Positions 29,101-37,151 of a stretch of 64,000 nucleotides of DNA are shown piece after piece. Origin of the DNA: Kitasatospora sp. NBC_00315. GTDB lineage: Bacteria > Actinomycetota > Actinomycetes > Streptomycetales > Streptomycetaceae. Within the stretch, counting starts at the first letter, position 1, and every line of letters starts with the position of its first letter. Where the stretch lies: the NCBI RefSeq assembly GCF_041435095.1, contig NZ_CP108025.1, positions 7,440,001 to 7,504,000 of the forward strand, in the 5' to 3' direction. The translations under genes and the position numbers were made by a program. The notes beneath the pieces were generated by a model that was given only the letters and a program-made list of their open reading frames with translations, had not been told where the DNA came from and searched no databases.

Positions 29101-32100
29101 AGTGGAACTCGCCGACGGCGACGGCCTCATCCTCACCGGCCGGCTCTCCCTCCAGAGCCACCCCTGGCTCGCCGACCACACCATCGCCGACACCGTCCTG
29201 CTCCCCGGCGCCGCCATGCTCGAACTCGCCCTCCACGCCGGCCGACACACCAACTGCCCCCACGTCGACGAACTCACCCTCCACACCCCCCTCGTCATCC
29301 CCGACACCGGCCACACCACCATCCAGGTAGCGCTCTCATCCACCAACGAGGCCGGCCAGCGCACCATCACCATCCACAGCCGCCCCGCCCACCACGACGC
29401 ATGGACCCGCCACGCCGACGGTCTCCTCAGCCCACCCACCAACACCACCCCACCCGCCGACGAGACCCTCACCGGCCCCTGGCCACCACCCGACGCACAA
29501 CCCATCAACCTCGACCAGCTCTACGACCACCTCACCCACAACGGATTCAACTACGGCCCCCTCTTCCAAGGACTCACCACCGCCTGGCACCACACCGACG
29601 GCATCCTCGCCGAAGTCCACCTCCCCCACCACACCCCCCACCACAACACCCACGGCTTCGCCCTCCACCCCGCACTCCTCGACGCCGCCATCCAAACCGT
29701 CGCCCTCCTCACCCCCCACCACAACACCCACGACCACGACACCCCCCACGACCACCCCCACCCCGCTCTACTACCGCACACCTTCACCCACACCGACCTC
29801 CACACCCACACCACCACCACCCTGCGCATCCGCCTCACCCCCACCGACCACAACGCCACCACCCTCACCCTCCACGCCACCGACGAAACCGGCACCCCCG
29901 TCCTCACCCTCAACACCCTCACCCTGCGCCCCCTCCCCACCCCCACCCCCACCCACGGCACCCCCACCCACGGCACCCTCCTCGAACTGCACTGGATCCC
30001 CGCCCCACCACACCCCACCCACCCCACACCCACCCACCCCGCACCCGACCACCCGGTGCTCGACTACCAGCTATGGCAATGCCCACCCGGCGACATCACC
30101 GACGTGACACACGCCGCCCTCCACACCCTGCAAACCTGGCTCACCCAAGACCACCCACCCCACACCCGCCTCGTCATCACCACCCAAAACGCCACCACCA
30201 CCCAAAACGCCACCACCACCACCCAAACCACCACCGACCCCGCCCACGCAGCCGTCTGGGGCCTCGTCCGCACCGCCCAAACCGAACACCCCGACCACTT
30301 CCACCTCCTCGACACCAACCAGCCCCACCCCCAACACACCGACATCACCACAGCCCTCGCAACCGGCGAACCACAAACCGCCCTCCGCAACGCCACCATC
30401 CACATCCCACGCCTCGTACCGACAGCGGTGACGGGGACGCCGGGGAGTGTGCCGTGGAGCGGGGTGTGCACGGGGACGGTGCTGGTCACCGGTGGTACGG
30501 GCACGCTCGGCTCGGCCGTCGCCCGTCACCTCGCCGCCGAACACGGGGTGCGGCACCTCGTCCTGGCTTCCCGGCGCGGACTGGAGGCGCCCGGTGCTGA
30601 TGAGCTGGTGGCCGAACTCGCCGCACTGGGGGCGACGGTCACGGTCGAGGCCTGCGACCTGTCCGACCGCGAGCAGGCCGCAACGCTGCTCAAGGGGATT
30701 CCCGCCGATCGGCCGCTGACCGCCGTAGTGCACACCGCCGGCGTCCTCGCCGATGCCACCCTCACCACGCTCGACGAGGGCAGGCTCCGCACCGTCCTGG
30801 CGCCCAAGGTCGATGCGGCGCGGCACCTGGACGAGCTGACCCGAGACATGGAGCTGTCGGCGTTCGTGCTGTTCTCGTCCGCCGCCGGCGTTCTCGGTTC
30901 CCCGGGGCAGGGGAACTACGCCGCTGCGAACGCCGCCCTGGACGCGCTCGCCCACCAGCGCCGTGCCGCCGGACACCCCGCTCTCTCCCTCGCCTGGGGG
31001 CTGTGGGAGGCAGCGAGCGGCATGACCGGCCATCTCGACACCGGCGACCGCCACCGCATCTCACGCTCGGGCCTGCACCCCCTCTCCACCCCCGACGCCC
31101 TCGCCCTCCTCGATGCGGCAGTGGCCGGCGACCGTGCCGTCCTGCTGCCCGCCGACCTGCGACCGACGCACCCCGTCCCGCCTCTCCTCGCCGAGCTCGC
31201 GCCCACCCGCACCCGCCGTCGCACGGTCCCCGCGCAGGCCGGCGACAGCGCCGCGGCGCTGCGCACCCGGCTGGCCGGCCGGACACCGGAGCAGCAGCAC
31301 CACGTCCTGCTCTCGCTCGTCCGCTCGCACGTGGCCACCGTCCTCGGCCATCCGGCGCCGGAGGCCGTCCCGGTGGACTCGGCCTTCCGCGACCTGGGCT
31401 TCGACTCGCTGACGGCGGTGGATCTGCGGAACCGCCTCAGCGCCGAGACGGGCCTGCGGCTCCCGGTCAGCCTGGTCTTCGACCAGCCGAGCCCGGCGGC
31501 CGTGGCGCGGATGCTCCGCACCGAACTGGTCGAGGAGGACGTCGAGGCCGGTCGAGCGCCTGTCGGCAGCGCGTCGGCCGTCGACCGTGACGATCCGATC
31601 GCCATCATCGGCATGGCGTGCCGCTTCCCGGGCGGAGTGCGCTCACCGGAGGGGCTGTGGGGGCTGGTCGCCTCGGGCGGGGACGCGATCGGGGAGTTCC
31701 CGGCGGATCGCGGTTGGGACGTGGACTCCCTCTTCGATCCGGACCCGGAGCGGTCGGGCACCTCCTACACCCGGCACGGCGGATTCCTCTACGAGGCGGG
31801 GGAGTTCGATGCCGACTTCTTCGGGATCAGCCCTCGTGAGGCGCTCGCGATGGACCCCCAGCAGCGGCTGTTGCTCGAAACCACCTGGGAGACCATCGAG
31901 CATGCGGGCCTGGCCCCGACGGCCGTCCGCGGGTCGCAGACGGGCGTGTTCGCCGGGGTGATGTACCACGACTACGCCTCCCGCCTGACCACCGTCCCCG
32001 AAGGAGCCGAGGGCTACATCGGCAACGGCAACGCGGGCAGCGTCGCCACCGGCCGGGTCGCCTACACCTTCGGCCTGGAAGGCCCGGCGGTGACGGTCGA

Positions 32101-35100
32101 CACGGCGTGTTCGTCCTCCCTGGTCGCGCTGCATCTGGCGTGTCAGGCGTTGCGTTCGGGTGAGTGCTCGATGGCGCTCGCCGGCGGCGTCACGGTGATG
32201 TCCTCACCGGGCACCTTCGTCGACTTCTCGCGGCAGCGGGGGCTGTCGGTGGACGGTCGGTGCAAGTCCTTCGCCGGTGCCGCCGATGGTACGGGCTGGG
32301 GTGAGGGCGTTGGCATGTTGCTCGTCGAGCGTCTGTCGGATGCGGAGCGCAACGGGCATCGGGTGCTGGCGGTGGTGCGGGGTAGTGCGGTGAACCAGGA
32401 CGGTGCCTCGAACGGTCTGACGGCGCCGAACGGGCCGTCGCAGCAGCGGGTGATCCGGCAGGCGCTGACCAATGCGGGGCTGTCGGTGTCGGATGTGGAT
32501 GCGGTGGAGGGGCACGGGACGGGGACGCGGCTCGGCGACCCGATCGAGGCGCAGGCCCTGCTGGCCACCTACGGCCGAGTACGGCCGGAGGGTAGGCCGT
32601 TGTGGCTGGGGTCGTTGAAGTCGAACATCGGTCACGCGCAGGCGGCGGCGGGGGTGGGCGGGGTCATCAAGATGGTGATGGCCTTGCAGAAGGGTGTGTT
32701 GCCGAGGACGTTGCATGTGGATGAGCCGTCGCCGCAGGTCGACTGGACGGTGGGGGACGTGCGGCTGCTGGCGGACGCGCGGCCGTGGGTGCGGGACGAG
32801 GCGCGGGTGCGGCGGGCCGGGGTGTCGTCCTTCGGGGTGAGCGGGACGAACGCGCACGTGATCCTGGAGGAGGCGCCGGAGACCGTCGAAGAGCCTGTGG
32901 TGGACGCCGGGGACCCGGTGCCGTGGGTGTTGTCGGCCCGGTCGGAGGCGGCGCTGCGGGCGCAGGCGCGGGGTCTGCGGGACTTCGTCCTGGCCGCCCC
33001 CGCGGTCCAGGTCGCGTCCGTGGGTGCGGGGTTGGCGCGGGGGCGGGCGGCGCTGGAGCACCGGGCGGTGGTCGTCGCCGCGCGGGGTGAGGAGTTCGTG
33101 GGGGCACTGGAGGCGCTGGCGGCCGGCGAGCCGCACGTGTCCGTCACACAGGGGAGCGTGGGGAGCGGTCACGGTCAGGTGGTGTTCGTGTTCCCCGGTC
33201 AGGGTGGGCAGTGGGCGGGTATGGGCCTGGATCTGCTGCGTACCTCGCCGGTGTTCGCGGAGCGGATCGCGGCGTGTGAGAAGGCCCTGGCGCCGTGGGT
33301 GACCTGGTCGCTGACGGACATGCTGCACCGCGACGCGGAGGACCCCGCCTGGGAACAGGCGGACATCGTCCAGCCGGTGCTGTTCTCGGTGATGGTGTCG
33401 CTGGCCGCCCTGTGGCGCTCCTACGGTATCGAGCCGGACGCGGTGCTCGGGCACTCGCAGGGCGAGATCGCCGCCGCCCATGTCTGCGGGGCGCTCAGCC
33501 TGGACGACGCCGCCAAGGTCGTCGCCCTGCGCTCACGTGCCCTGGCGGTGCTGCGCGGCCGAGGCGCCATGGCGTCGGTCGCCCAACCCGCCGACATCGT
33601 ACAGGGGTTGATCGATGCGCGGTGGGCGGGGCGACTGTGGGTGGCGGCGTTCAACGGCCCCCAGGCCACCACCGTCTCCGGTGACACCGACGCGTTGGAC
33701 GAGCTCCTCGCGCACCACGCCGGCACCGACACCCGCGCACGGCGCGTGCCCGTCGACTACGCCTCCCACTGCCCGCACACCGAAACCGTCGAACGCGAAC
33801 TCCTCGACACCCTCGGCGACATCACGCCCGTCGCATCGACCGTTCCGTTCTACTCCACCGTCGACGACGCCTGGCTCGACACCACCACCCTCGACGCCGG
33901 CTACTGGTACCGCAACCTGCGCCGGCCCGTCCGCTTCACCCAGGCCATCACCACCCTCGCAGCCGCCGGCCACCGCACGTTCATCGAGACCAGCCCCCAC
34001 CCCACCCTCACCCCCGCCATCGAAGACCACCACCACCACGACCACCACGGCCTCACCGCCATCGGCACCCTGCGCCGCCACGACCACGACACCACCCGCT
34101 TCCTCACCTCCCTCGCCCACGCCCACACCACCGGCCACACCGTCGGCTGGACCGCCTCCTCCCCCGATGCCGCCCCCCACCCCGACCTCCCCACCTACCC
34201 GTTCCAACGCCAGCGCTACTGGCTCGACGCACCCACCACCGACCCCGTACGCCTCCTCGCCGCCGGCTTCCACCCCACCCACCACCCCCTCCTCACGGCC
34301 ACCCTCCAGCTCGCCGACGGCACCCGCCTCCAGACCGGGCGGCTCTCCCTCCAGAGCCACCCCTGGCTCGCCGACCACACCATCGCCGACACCGTCCTGC
34401 TCCCCGGCGCGGCCCTGCTCGAAATCGCCCTCCAGGCGTGCGACTTCCCGTACGTCCGGGAGCTGGTCCTGCACGCCCCCCTGGCCGTTCCGCAGGCCGC
34501 TGGCGTGGACCTCCAGGTCCGCGTCACGGCACCCGACGACAGCGGCACCCGCACCCTGACGGTCTCCTCGCGCCATGAGGACGCCCACCCCGACGACCCC
34601 TGGCAGCACCACGCCACCGGCCTGCTGGACACCGAAGAACCGGCGGCCGACGACGACCTGCTCCGCAGCTGGCCGCCGGAGGGCGCAGTGCCATGTACGG
34701 CCGAGGAGTTGGACGGCCTCTACGCCGCGTACGCAGAGAGCGGGTTCGCCTACGGTCCGGCGTTCCGAGGGCTGCACTCCGCCTGGCGGCGGGGTGAGGA
34801 GGTGTTCGCGGAGGTCCGGTTGCCAGAGGTCGTGGCGGACGAGGCGTCCGCGTACAACCTGCACCCGGCGCTGCTGGACGCGGCTCTGCACTCGGTGGCG
34901 TTCGGCGCGACGGACGGGCTGCCGACGGGGGCCGTGCCGTTCGCGTTCACCGGTGTGACCCTGCACGCGGTGAACGCGGCCGCCGCGCGGGTCCGGGTGG
35001 CCCCTGCCACGGAGGGCGGTGACCAGGCAGCCGTGTCCGTCCTGCTGGCGGACGAGACGGGCCGGAGCATCCTGTCGATCGACGCCCTCGCCGTGCGACC

Positions 35101-37033
35101 GCTGGACGCCGGCGAACGCCGGGCGTCGGCGCGCACGACCGGAAGCGCCTCACTCTTCGACGTGACCTGGACGGACGTCACCCCGGGTTCGCCGCCCCCC
35201 GCCCCGATCGTCCGGCCGACCATGCTGGGCCCCGACTGGATGGGGCCGGACCTCGCCGACCTGCTGATCGAGCCGGACGGTGGCGCGCCCACGCCGGAGG
35301 CGGTGCTGCTGAGGTGCCCGCAGGGTTCGGTGGCGGACGTCCTGGGCGAGGTGCTGGGCACGCTGCAGACCTGGCTCGCGGCGGAGCGTCTCCTCGACGC
35401 CCGGTTGGTCGTGGTGACCCGGGGAGCCGTGGCCACCGGCCCCGGCGACGATGTCGCGGACCCGGCGGGAGCGGCCGTGTGGGGCCTGGTGCGCTCCGCC
35501 CAGGCCGAGCACCCTGACCGCTTCATCCTCCTTGACATCGACACGGGGACCGACACCGTCGGTGACCTGCCGCTCGCCGCGGCCCTGGCCTGCGGCGAGC
35601 CACAACTGGCGGTGCGCGCCGATCGACTGCTGGCGGCGCGCCTGACCCGCCTGCCGGCGACGGGCGAGCAGCCGGGCACCTCGTCGTGGAGCGGCGCAGG
35701 GACGGTCCTGGTGACCGGTGGTACGGGTACCCTCGGTGCGGCCGTCGCCCGCCACCTGGCCGCCTCGCACGGGGTGCGGCACCTCCTGCTGGCCTCCCGG
35801 CGCGGGCCGCAGGCGCCGGGCGCCGAGGAGCTGGTGGCCGAACTCGCCGCCCTGGGCGCCAAGGTGACGCTCACCGCGTGTGACGTCGCCGACCGCGGGC
35901 AGCTGGCCGAACTGCTCGCCGGCATCCCCGCGGACCGGCCGCTCACCGCGGTGGTGCACACCGCCGGAGTCCTGGACGACGCGACCATCACCGGCCTCGA
36001 CGAAGCACGGCTGCGGGCGGTCCTGGCACCGAAATGGGAGGCCGCGCGGCACCTGGACGAGCTGACCCGCCACATGGACCTGTCCGCGTTCGTGCTGTTC
36101 TCCTCCGCCGCCGGCATTCTCGGCTCACCCGGCCAGGGCAACTACGCCGCCGCCAACGCAGCCCTCGACGCCCTCGCCCACCAACGCCACACCCACGGCC
36201 TGCCCGCCCTCTCCCTCGCCTGGGGACTCTGGGCACAGACCAGCGGCATGACCGGCCACCTCGACACCGGCGACCACCACCGCATCACCCGCTCCGGACT
36301 ACGCCCCCTCACCACCCCCGACGCCCTCACCCTCCTCGACACCGCCCTGACCACCGGCCGCCCCGCCCTGCTGCCCGCCGACCTCCACCCCACCCACCCC
36401 ACCCCACCCCTCCTCAGCCACCTTGTCCCGGGGACCCACCGGCTGCGCACCGCGCATGGCCCGTCGACGGCGGCCGCCCTCGACGCGACCCTCGCCGAAC
36501 GCCTCGCCACCCTCAGCCCCGACCAGCGGGACGAGACCCTCCTCACCCTCGTCCGCACCCACATCGCCACCGTCCTCGGCCACCCCACACCGGATGCCGT
36601 CCACCCCGACCGCGCCTTCCGCGACCTCGGCTTCGACTCCCTCGCCGCCGTCGAACTTCGGAACCGGCTCGCCCGGACGACGGGGCTGCGCCTGCCCAGC
36701 ACCCTGGTGTTCGACCACCCCTCGGCGACCGTCCTGGCCCGGCACCTGCTGACCCGGCTGCTCCCGGACAGCGTGGTCGCGGACCCCGGCGCGACCGCGC
36801 CCGAGCGGTCCCTGCTGGCCGACCTCGGCCGGCTGGAGGCGGCGCTCAGCTCCGCGGTCTCGCCGTCCTCCGGCCCGGCGGTCCTGGACGAGGCGGCCCG
36901 CACCCGGCTGGCGTCACGGCTCCGCTCGCTCGCCCAGACGCTCGGCGGAGCGGCGGAACCGCGCCAGGACCTTGCCGAGACGACGGACGAGGAGATGTTC
37001 GCGCTCATCGACCTGGAGCTCGGCGCGGACTGA
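20177..37033 (+). CDS. milA3: Type I modular PKS: modules 7-9
   Basis: 5618 residues. ATG 20177 has GGAG (20167-20170) at six bases, 64 bases after PKS1, so the two are co-transcribed. The N-terminal docking coil starts 'MTTPSEKLVEALRASL'. Module 7: KS (Cys210), methylmalonyl AT (Ser659, YASH), DH (His962, Asp1133), ER (about 1360-1680), KR (near 1695, Tyr1837), ACP Ser1999; full reduction fits a C13 methylene. Module 8: KS (Cys2235), malonyl AT (Ser2695, KAFH), DH (His3001), KR (near 3439, Tyr3581), ACP Ser3744. Module 9: KS (Cys3978), methylmalonyl AT (Ser4427, YASH), DH (His4734), KR (near 5181, Tyr5323), ACP Ser5488. Modules 8-9 fit the C8-C11 diene. The C-terminal docking segment (about 5530-5618, ending 'MFALIDLELGAD') suits the PKS1 N-terminus. 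The symbol is by analogy. Confidence 0.93.
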   Translation: MTTPSEKLVEALRASLKANETLRTRNRQLTAAVEAASEPLAVIGMACRFPGGVRTPEGLWELVASGGDAIGEFPADRGWDLDGLYDPDPDRSGTSYARHGGFLYDAAEFDAGFFGISPREALAMDPQQRLLLETSWEAVERAGIDPSSLQGARAGVFAGMMYHDYASRLTTIPEGFEGYIGNGSGGAVASGRVAYTLGLEGPAVTVDTACSSSLVALHLAGRSLRAGECDLALAGGVTVMSTPHLFVEFSKQRGLSPDGRCRSFAGAADGTGMGEGVGLLLVERLSDARRLGHRVLAVVRGSAVNQDGASNGLTAPNGPAQERVIRDALADAGLSVSDVDAVEGHGTGTRLGDPIEAQALLATYGRVRPEGRPLWLGSLKSNIGHAQAAAGVGGVIKMVMALQKGVLPGTLHVDEPSPQVDWTVGDVRLLADARPWVRDEARVRRAGVSSFGVSGTNAHVILEEAPETVEEPVVDAGGPVPWVLSARSEAALRAQARGLRDFVLAAPAVQVASVGAGLARGRAALEHRAVVVAARGEEFVGALEALAAGEPHVSVTQGSVGGGHGQVVFVFPGQGGQWAGMGLDLLRTSPVFAERIAACEKALAPWVTWSLTDMLHRDAEDPAWEQADIVQPVLFSVMVSLAALWRSYGIEPDAVLGHSQGEIAAAHVCGALSLDDAAKVVALRSRALAVLRGRGAMASIAQPADTVQALIDARWAGRLWVAAFNGPQATTVSGDTDALDELLAHHAGTDTRARRVPVDYASHCPHTETVERELLNTLSDITPVASTVPFYSTVDDAWLDTTTLDAGYWYRNLRRPVRFTQAITTLTAAGHRTFIETSPHPTLTPAIEDHDDGLTAIGTLRRHDHDTTRFLTSLAHAHTTGHTVGWTTTHPHTTPHPDLPTYPFQRERYWLDAPAGTGDLSAVGVQAADHPLLGAFVELADGDGLVLTGRLSLHTHSWLADHTIAGTVILPGTAMLELALHAGVRAGCEHVDELTLHAPLVVPESEPVLLQVVVSSADESGRRALSVYTRPVGDGWTDGVWTRQAEGFLSPALDAGPARDEVLAGAWPPPGARPVDLDDVYERLAQAGFGYGPSFQGLTAAWRWGEEIVAEVGLTEGMLADAGRFGIHPALLDAAVQAVGLLSPGECLPYAWSGAALHTRGATGLRVRMTPVGEPGTTVALRVVDGSGAPVLSLESLVLRPVSLAGLAAGRGSLFELQWIPCEAQADVPVPVPGFEVWECPDGDVAGVTAAALATVQAWLADERPSETRLVVVTRGAVVTGPGEGVVDPAGAAAWGLVRSAQSEHPDRFVLVDLDPDPGTDGVGVSAAVACGEAQVAVRAGVPRVPRLVRAGSGSGLVLPAGGGWRLGCDGSGTLDAVGPVDADADEVVLGPGQVRVALRAAGVNFRDVIVALGMVPELSGIGSEGAGVVVEVGPGVEGLVVGDRVFGVFGEAFAPVVVAQAAVLARVPRGWSFAQAASVPVVFATAYLGLVDLAGVRPGERVLIHAAAGGVGMAAVQLARHLGAEVFATASQTKWPHLHALGIPAERIASSRTPDFEKQLRQASDGLGMDVVLNCLTGPFVDASLRLCTEQGGRFLELGKTDIRDTQQVERQFPGRSYRAYDLMDVGAERVGQILRTIVDLFHRGVLQPLPVTAWDVRQVRETLRAMQCGRHVGKNVLTLPTPLDPDATVLVTGGTGTLGAAVARHLAASHGVRHLLLASRRGPQAPGAEELMAELAALGAKVTLTACDVADRGQLAELLAGIPADRPLTAVVHTAGVLDDATITGLDEARLRAVLAPKWEAARHLDELTRHMDLSAFVLFSSAAGILGSPGQGNYAAANAALDALAHQRHTHGLPALSLAWGLWAQTSGMTGHLDTGDHHRITRSGLRPLTTPDALTLLDTALTTGRPALLPADLHPTHPTPPLLSHLTPTTRTGHRRHPNTTPATDLPARLAALTPDQRHDTLLTLVRTHIATVLGHPTPHTIDPDHTFRDLGFDSLTAVELRNHLTHTTGLRLPTTIAFDHPTATTLTHHLTTRLVGAEDSRAPLEPAAVAPITGSHEPIAIVGMACRFPGGVASAEDLWELVASGTDAVGEFPADRGWDLESLFHSDPDHPGTSYTRHGGFLYDAGEFDAGFFGISPREALAMDPQQRLLLETTWEAFERAGIDPRTVRGSRTGVFAGVMPQDYAPRTRQHVEADVDGYVLTGTSGSVASGRISYTFGLEGPAVSVDTACSSSLVALHLAAQALRSGECTLALAGGVTVMSTPTPFVEFSRQRGLSEDGRCRSFAAGAGGTGWGEGVGMLLLERLSDARRNGHRVLAVVRGSAVNQDGASNGLTAPNGLAQQRVIRQALSGAGLSAADVDAVEGHGTGTRLGDPIEAEALLAGYGQDRPEGRPLWLGSLKSNIGHSQAAAGVGGVIKMVMALRHGVLPRTLHVDEPSSHVDWASGNVRLLTEARPWVRDEARVRRAGVSSFGVSGTNAHVILEEAPEPKAVEPAGSGASGLPSGLPSVWVLSGKSQAALHAQATALHTHVTAHPDLDPADVGATLASGRAVFEHRATVIATDRDQALNALTALTTGQPHPSLVIAPARGTHGKTAFLCSGQGTQYPGMAHGLYQDYPTFATALDEVCAHFEPHLDAPLRDLLLNTDNGDGDGLLAQTLYAQPALFALQVALHRLLTDTYHITPHYLAGHSLGEVTAAHLAGILTLPDTTRFIATRAHLMHTMPPGTMITLHTTQDRITPLLNGLDDKISIAAINTPTSIVISGDTDTINHLTTLCHTQGITTKPLHSTKAFHSPHTDTILDQLHTAASELTLHQPHTPLITATPGDPTTHQYWTHQARNPVHYANTTQTLHTNNVTTYIELGPDHTLTTLTHHNLPHHTPNATALLHPHHHNPTHHLLTALAHTPTPWHTHHHPHTTHTTPSTPSTTGTGTDLPTYPFQRTHYWLKTPTNTAGVTAAGLDTPDHPLLSAAVELADGDGLILTGRLSLQSHPWLADHTIADTVLLPGAAMLELALHAGRHTNCPHVDELTLHTPLVIPDTGHTTIQVALSSTNEAGQRTITIHSRPAHHDAWTRHADGLLSPPTNTTPPADETLTGPWPPPDAQPINLDQLYDHLTHNGFNYGPLFQGLTTAWHHTDGILAEVHLPHHTPHHNTHGFALHPALLDAAIQTVALLTPHHNTHDHDTPHDHPHPALLPHTFTHTDLHTHTTTTLRIRLTPTDHNATTLTLHATDETGTPVLTLNTLTLRPLPTPTPTHGTPTHGTLLELHWIPAPPHPTHPTPTHPAPDHPVLDYQLWQCPPGDITDVTHAALHTLQTWLTQDHPPHTRLVITTQNATTTQNATTTTQTTTDPAHAAVWGLVRTAQTEHPDHFHLLDTNQPHPQHTDITTALATGEPQTALRNATIHIPRLVPTAVTGTPGSVPWSGVCTGTVLVTGGTGTLGSAVARHLAAEHGVRHLVLASRRGLEAPGADELVAELAALGATVTVEACDLSDREQAATLLKGIPADRPLTAVVHTAGVLADATLTTLDEGRLRTVLAPKVDAARHLDELTRDMELSAFVLFSSAAGVLGSPGQGNYAAANAALDALAHQRRAAGHPALSLAWGLWEAASGMTGHLDTGDRHRISRSGLHPLSTPDALALLDAAVAGDRAVLLPADLRPTHPVPPLLAELAPTRTRRRTVPAQAGDSAAALRTRLAGRTPEQQHHVLLSLVRSHVATVLGHPAPEAVPVDSAFRDLGFDSLTAVDLRNRLSAETGLRLPVSLVFDQPSPAAVARMLRTELVEEDVEAGRAPVGSASAVDRDDPIAIIGMACRFPGGVRSPEGLWGLVASGGDAIGEFPADRGWDVDSLFDPDPERSGTSYTRHGGFLYEAGEFDADFFGISPREALAMDPQQRLLLETTWETIEHAGLAPTAVRGSQTGVFAGVMYHDYASRLTTVPEGAEGYIGNGNAGSVATGRVAYTFGLEGPAVTVDTACSSSLVALHLACQALRSGECSMALAGGVTVMSSPGTFVDFSRQRGLSVDGRCKSFAGAADGTGWGEGVGMLLVERLSDAERNGHRVLAVVRGSAVNQDGASNGLTAPNGPSQQRVIRQALTNAGLSVSDVDAVEGHGTGTRLGDPIEAQALLATYGRVRPEGRPLWLGSLKSNIGHAQAAAGVGGVIKMVMALQKGVLPRTLHVDEPSPQVDWTVGDVRLLADARPWVRDEARVRRAGVSSFGVSGTNAHVILEEAPETVEEPVVDAGDPVPWVLSARSEAALRAQARGLRDFVLAAPAVQVASVGAGLARGRAALEHRAVVVAARGEEFVGALEALAAGEPHVSVTQGSVGSGHGQVVFVFPGQGGQWAGMGLDLLRTSPVFAERIAACEKALAPWVTWSLTDMLHRDAEDPAWEQADIVQPVLFSVMVSLAALWRSYGIEPDAVLGHSQGEIAAAHVCGALSLDDAAKVVALRSRALAVLRGRGAMASVAQPADIVQGLIDARWAGRLWVAAFNGPQATTVSGDTDALDELLAHHAGTDTRARRVPVDYASHCPHTETVERELLDTLGDITPVASTVPFYSTVDDAWLDTTTLDAGYWYRNLRRPVRFTQAITTLAAAGHRTFIETSPHPTLTPAIEDHHHHDHHGLTAIGTLRRHDHDTTRFLTSLAHAHTTGHTVGWTASSPDAAPHPDLPTYPFQRQRYWLDAPTTDPVRLLAAGFHPTHHPLLTATLQLADGTRLQTGRLSLQSHPWLADHTIADTVLLPGAALLEIALQACDFPYVRELVLHAPLAVPQAAGVDLQVRVTAPDDSGTRTLTVSSRHEDAHPDDPWQHHATGLLDTEEPAADDDLLRSWPPEGAVPCTAEELDGLYAAYAESGFAYGPAFRGLHSAWRRGEEVFAEVRLPEVVADEASAYNLHPALLDAALHSVAFGATDGLPTGAVPFAFTGVTLHAVNAAAARVRVAPATEGGDQAAVSVLLADETGRSILSIDALAVRPLDAGERRASARTTGSASLFDVTWTDVTPGSPPPAPIVRPTMLGPDWMGPDLADLLIEPDGGAPTPEAVLLRCPQGSVADVLGEVLGTLQTWLAAERLLDARLVVVTRGAVATGPGDDVADPAGAAVWGLVRSAQAEHPDRFILLDIDTGTDTVGDLPLAAALACGEPQLAVRADRLLAARLTRLPATGEQPGTSSWSGAGTVLVTGGTGTLGAAVARHLAASHGVRHLLLASRRGPQAPGAEELVAELAALGAKVTLTACDVADRGQLAELLAGIPADRPLTAVVHTAGVLDDATITGLDEARLRAVLAPKWEAARHLDELTRHMDLSAFVLFSSAAGILGSPGQGNYAAANAALDALAHQRHTHGLPALSLAWGLWAQTSGMTGHLDTGDHHRITRSGLRPLTTPDALTLLDTALTTGRPALLPADLHPTHPTPPLLSHLVPGTHRLRTAHGPSTAAALDATLAERLATLSPDQRDETLLTLVRTHIATVLGHPTPDAVHPDRAFRDLGFDSLAAVELRNRLARTTGLRLPSTLVFDHPSATVLARHLLTRLLPDSVVADPGATAPERSLLADLGRLEAALSSAVSPSSGPAVLDEAARTRLASRLRSLAQTLGGAAEPRQDLAETTDEEMFALIDLELGAD
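21170..22838 (+). repeat. Repeat C, copy 1: KS-AT block of module 7
   Basis: About 1.67 kb, near-identical by eye to 32474-34154 (direct) and 42739-44415 (inverted). It covers the KS C-terminal half, the linker and the whole methylmalonyl AT. It ends at the same codon (the 'VGWT'/'VDWT' linker) in all three. Confidence 0.85.
24448..26290 (+). repeat. Repeat D, copy 1: ER-KR-ACP cassette of module 7
   Basis: 1843 bases, near-identical to the inverted block 58075-59916. It runs from inside the ER ('EGAGVVVEVG') to the end of the ACP ('LTTR'). The ER part is G/T-skewed on the coding strand, and the KR-ACP part swings to C/A. Confidence 0.87.
27580..30435 (+). repeat. Repeat E, copy 1: AT-DH-KR(N) block of module 8
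   Basis: About 2.8 kb with extreme C and A bias on the coding strand (CAC, ACC and CCC codons). It is near-identical to the inverted block 60129-62938, apart from small in-frame indels in His/Thr/Pro runs. Confidence 0.87.
32474..34154 (+). repeat. Repeat C, copy 2: KS-AT block of module 9
   Basis: Direct copy of 21170-22838, with a 12-bp expansion in a His/Asp run near 34030. Confidence 0.85.
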
Positions 37034-37151
37034 CACGACGTCCGCCAGGGCGGGCCACGGCACACCGTCCACGGCCCACCGTCCAAGTCCTCCACCGCCC
37101 GCCAACCCCTTCCCCAGCCCCACCCGGGGCTTCCCCCCGTAAGGAGCAGCA

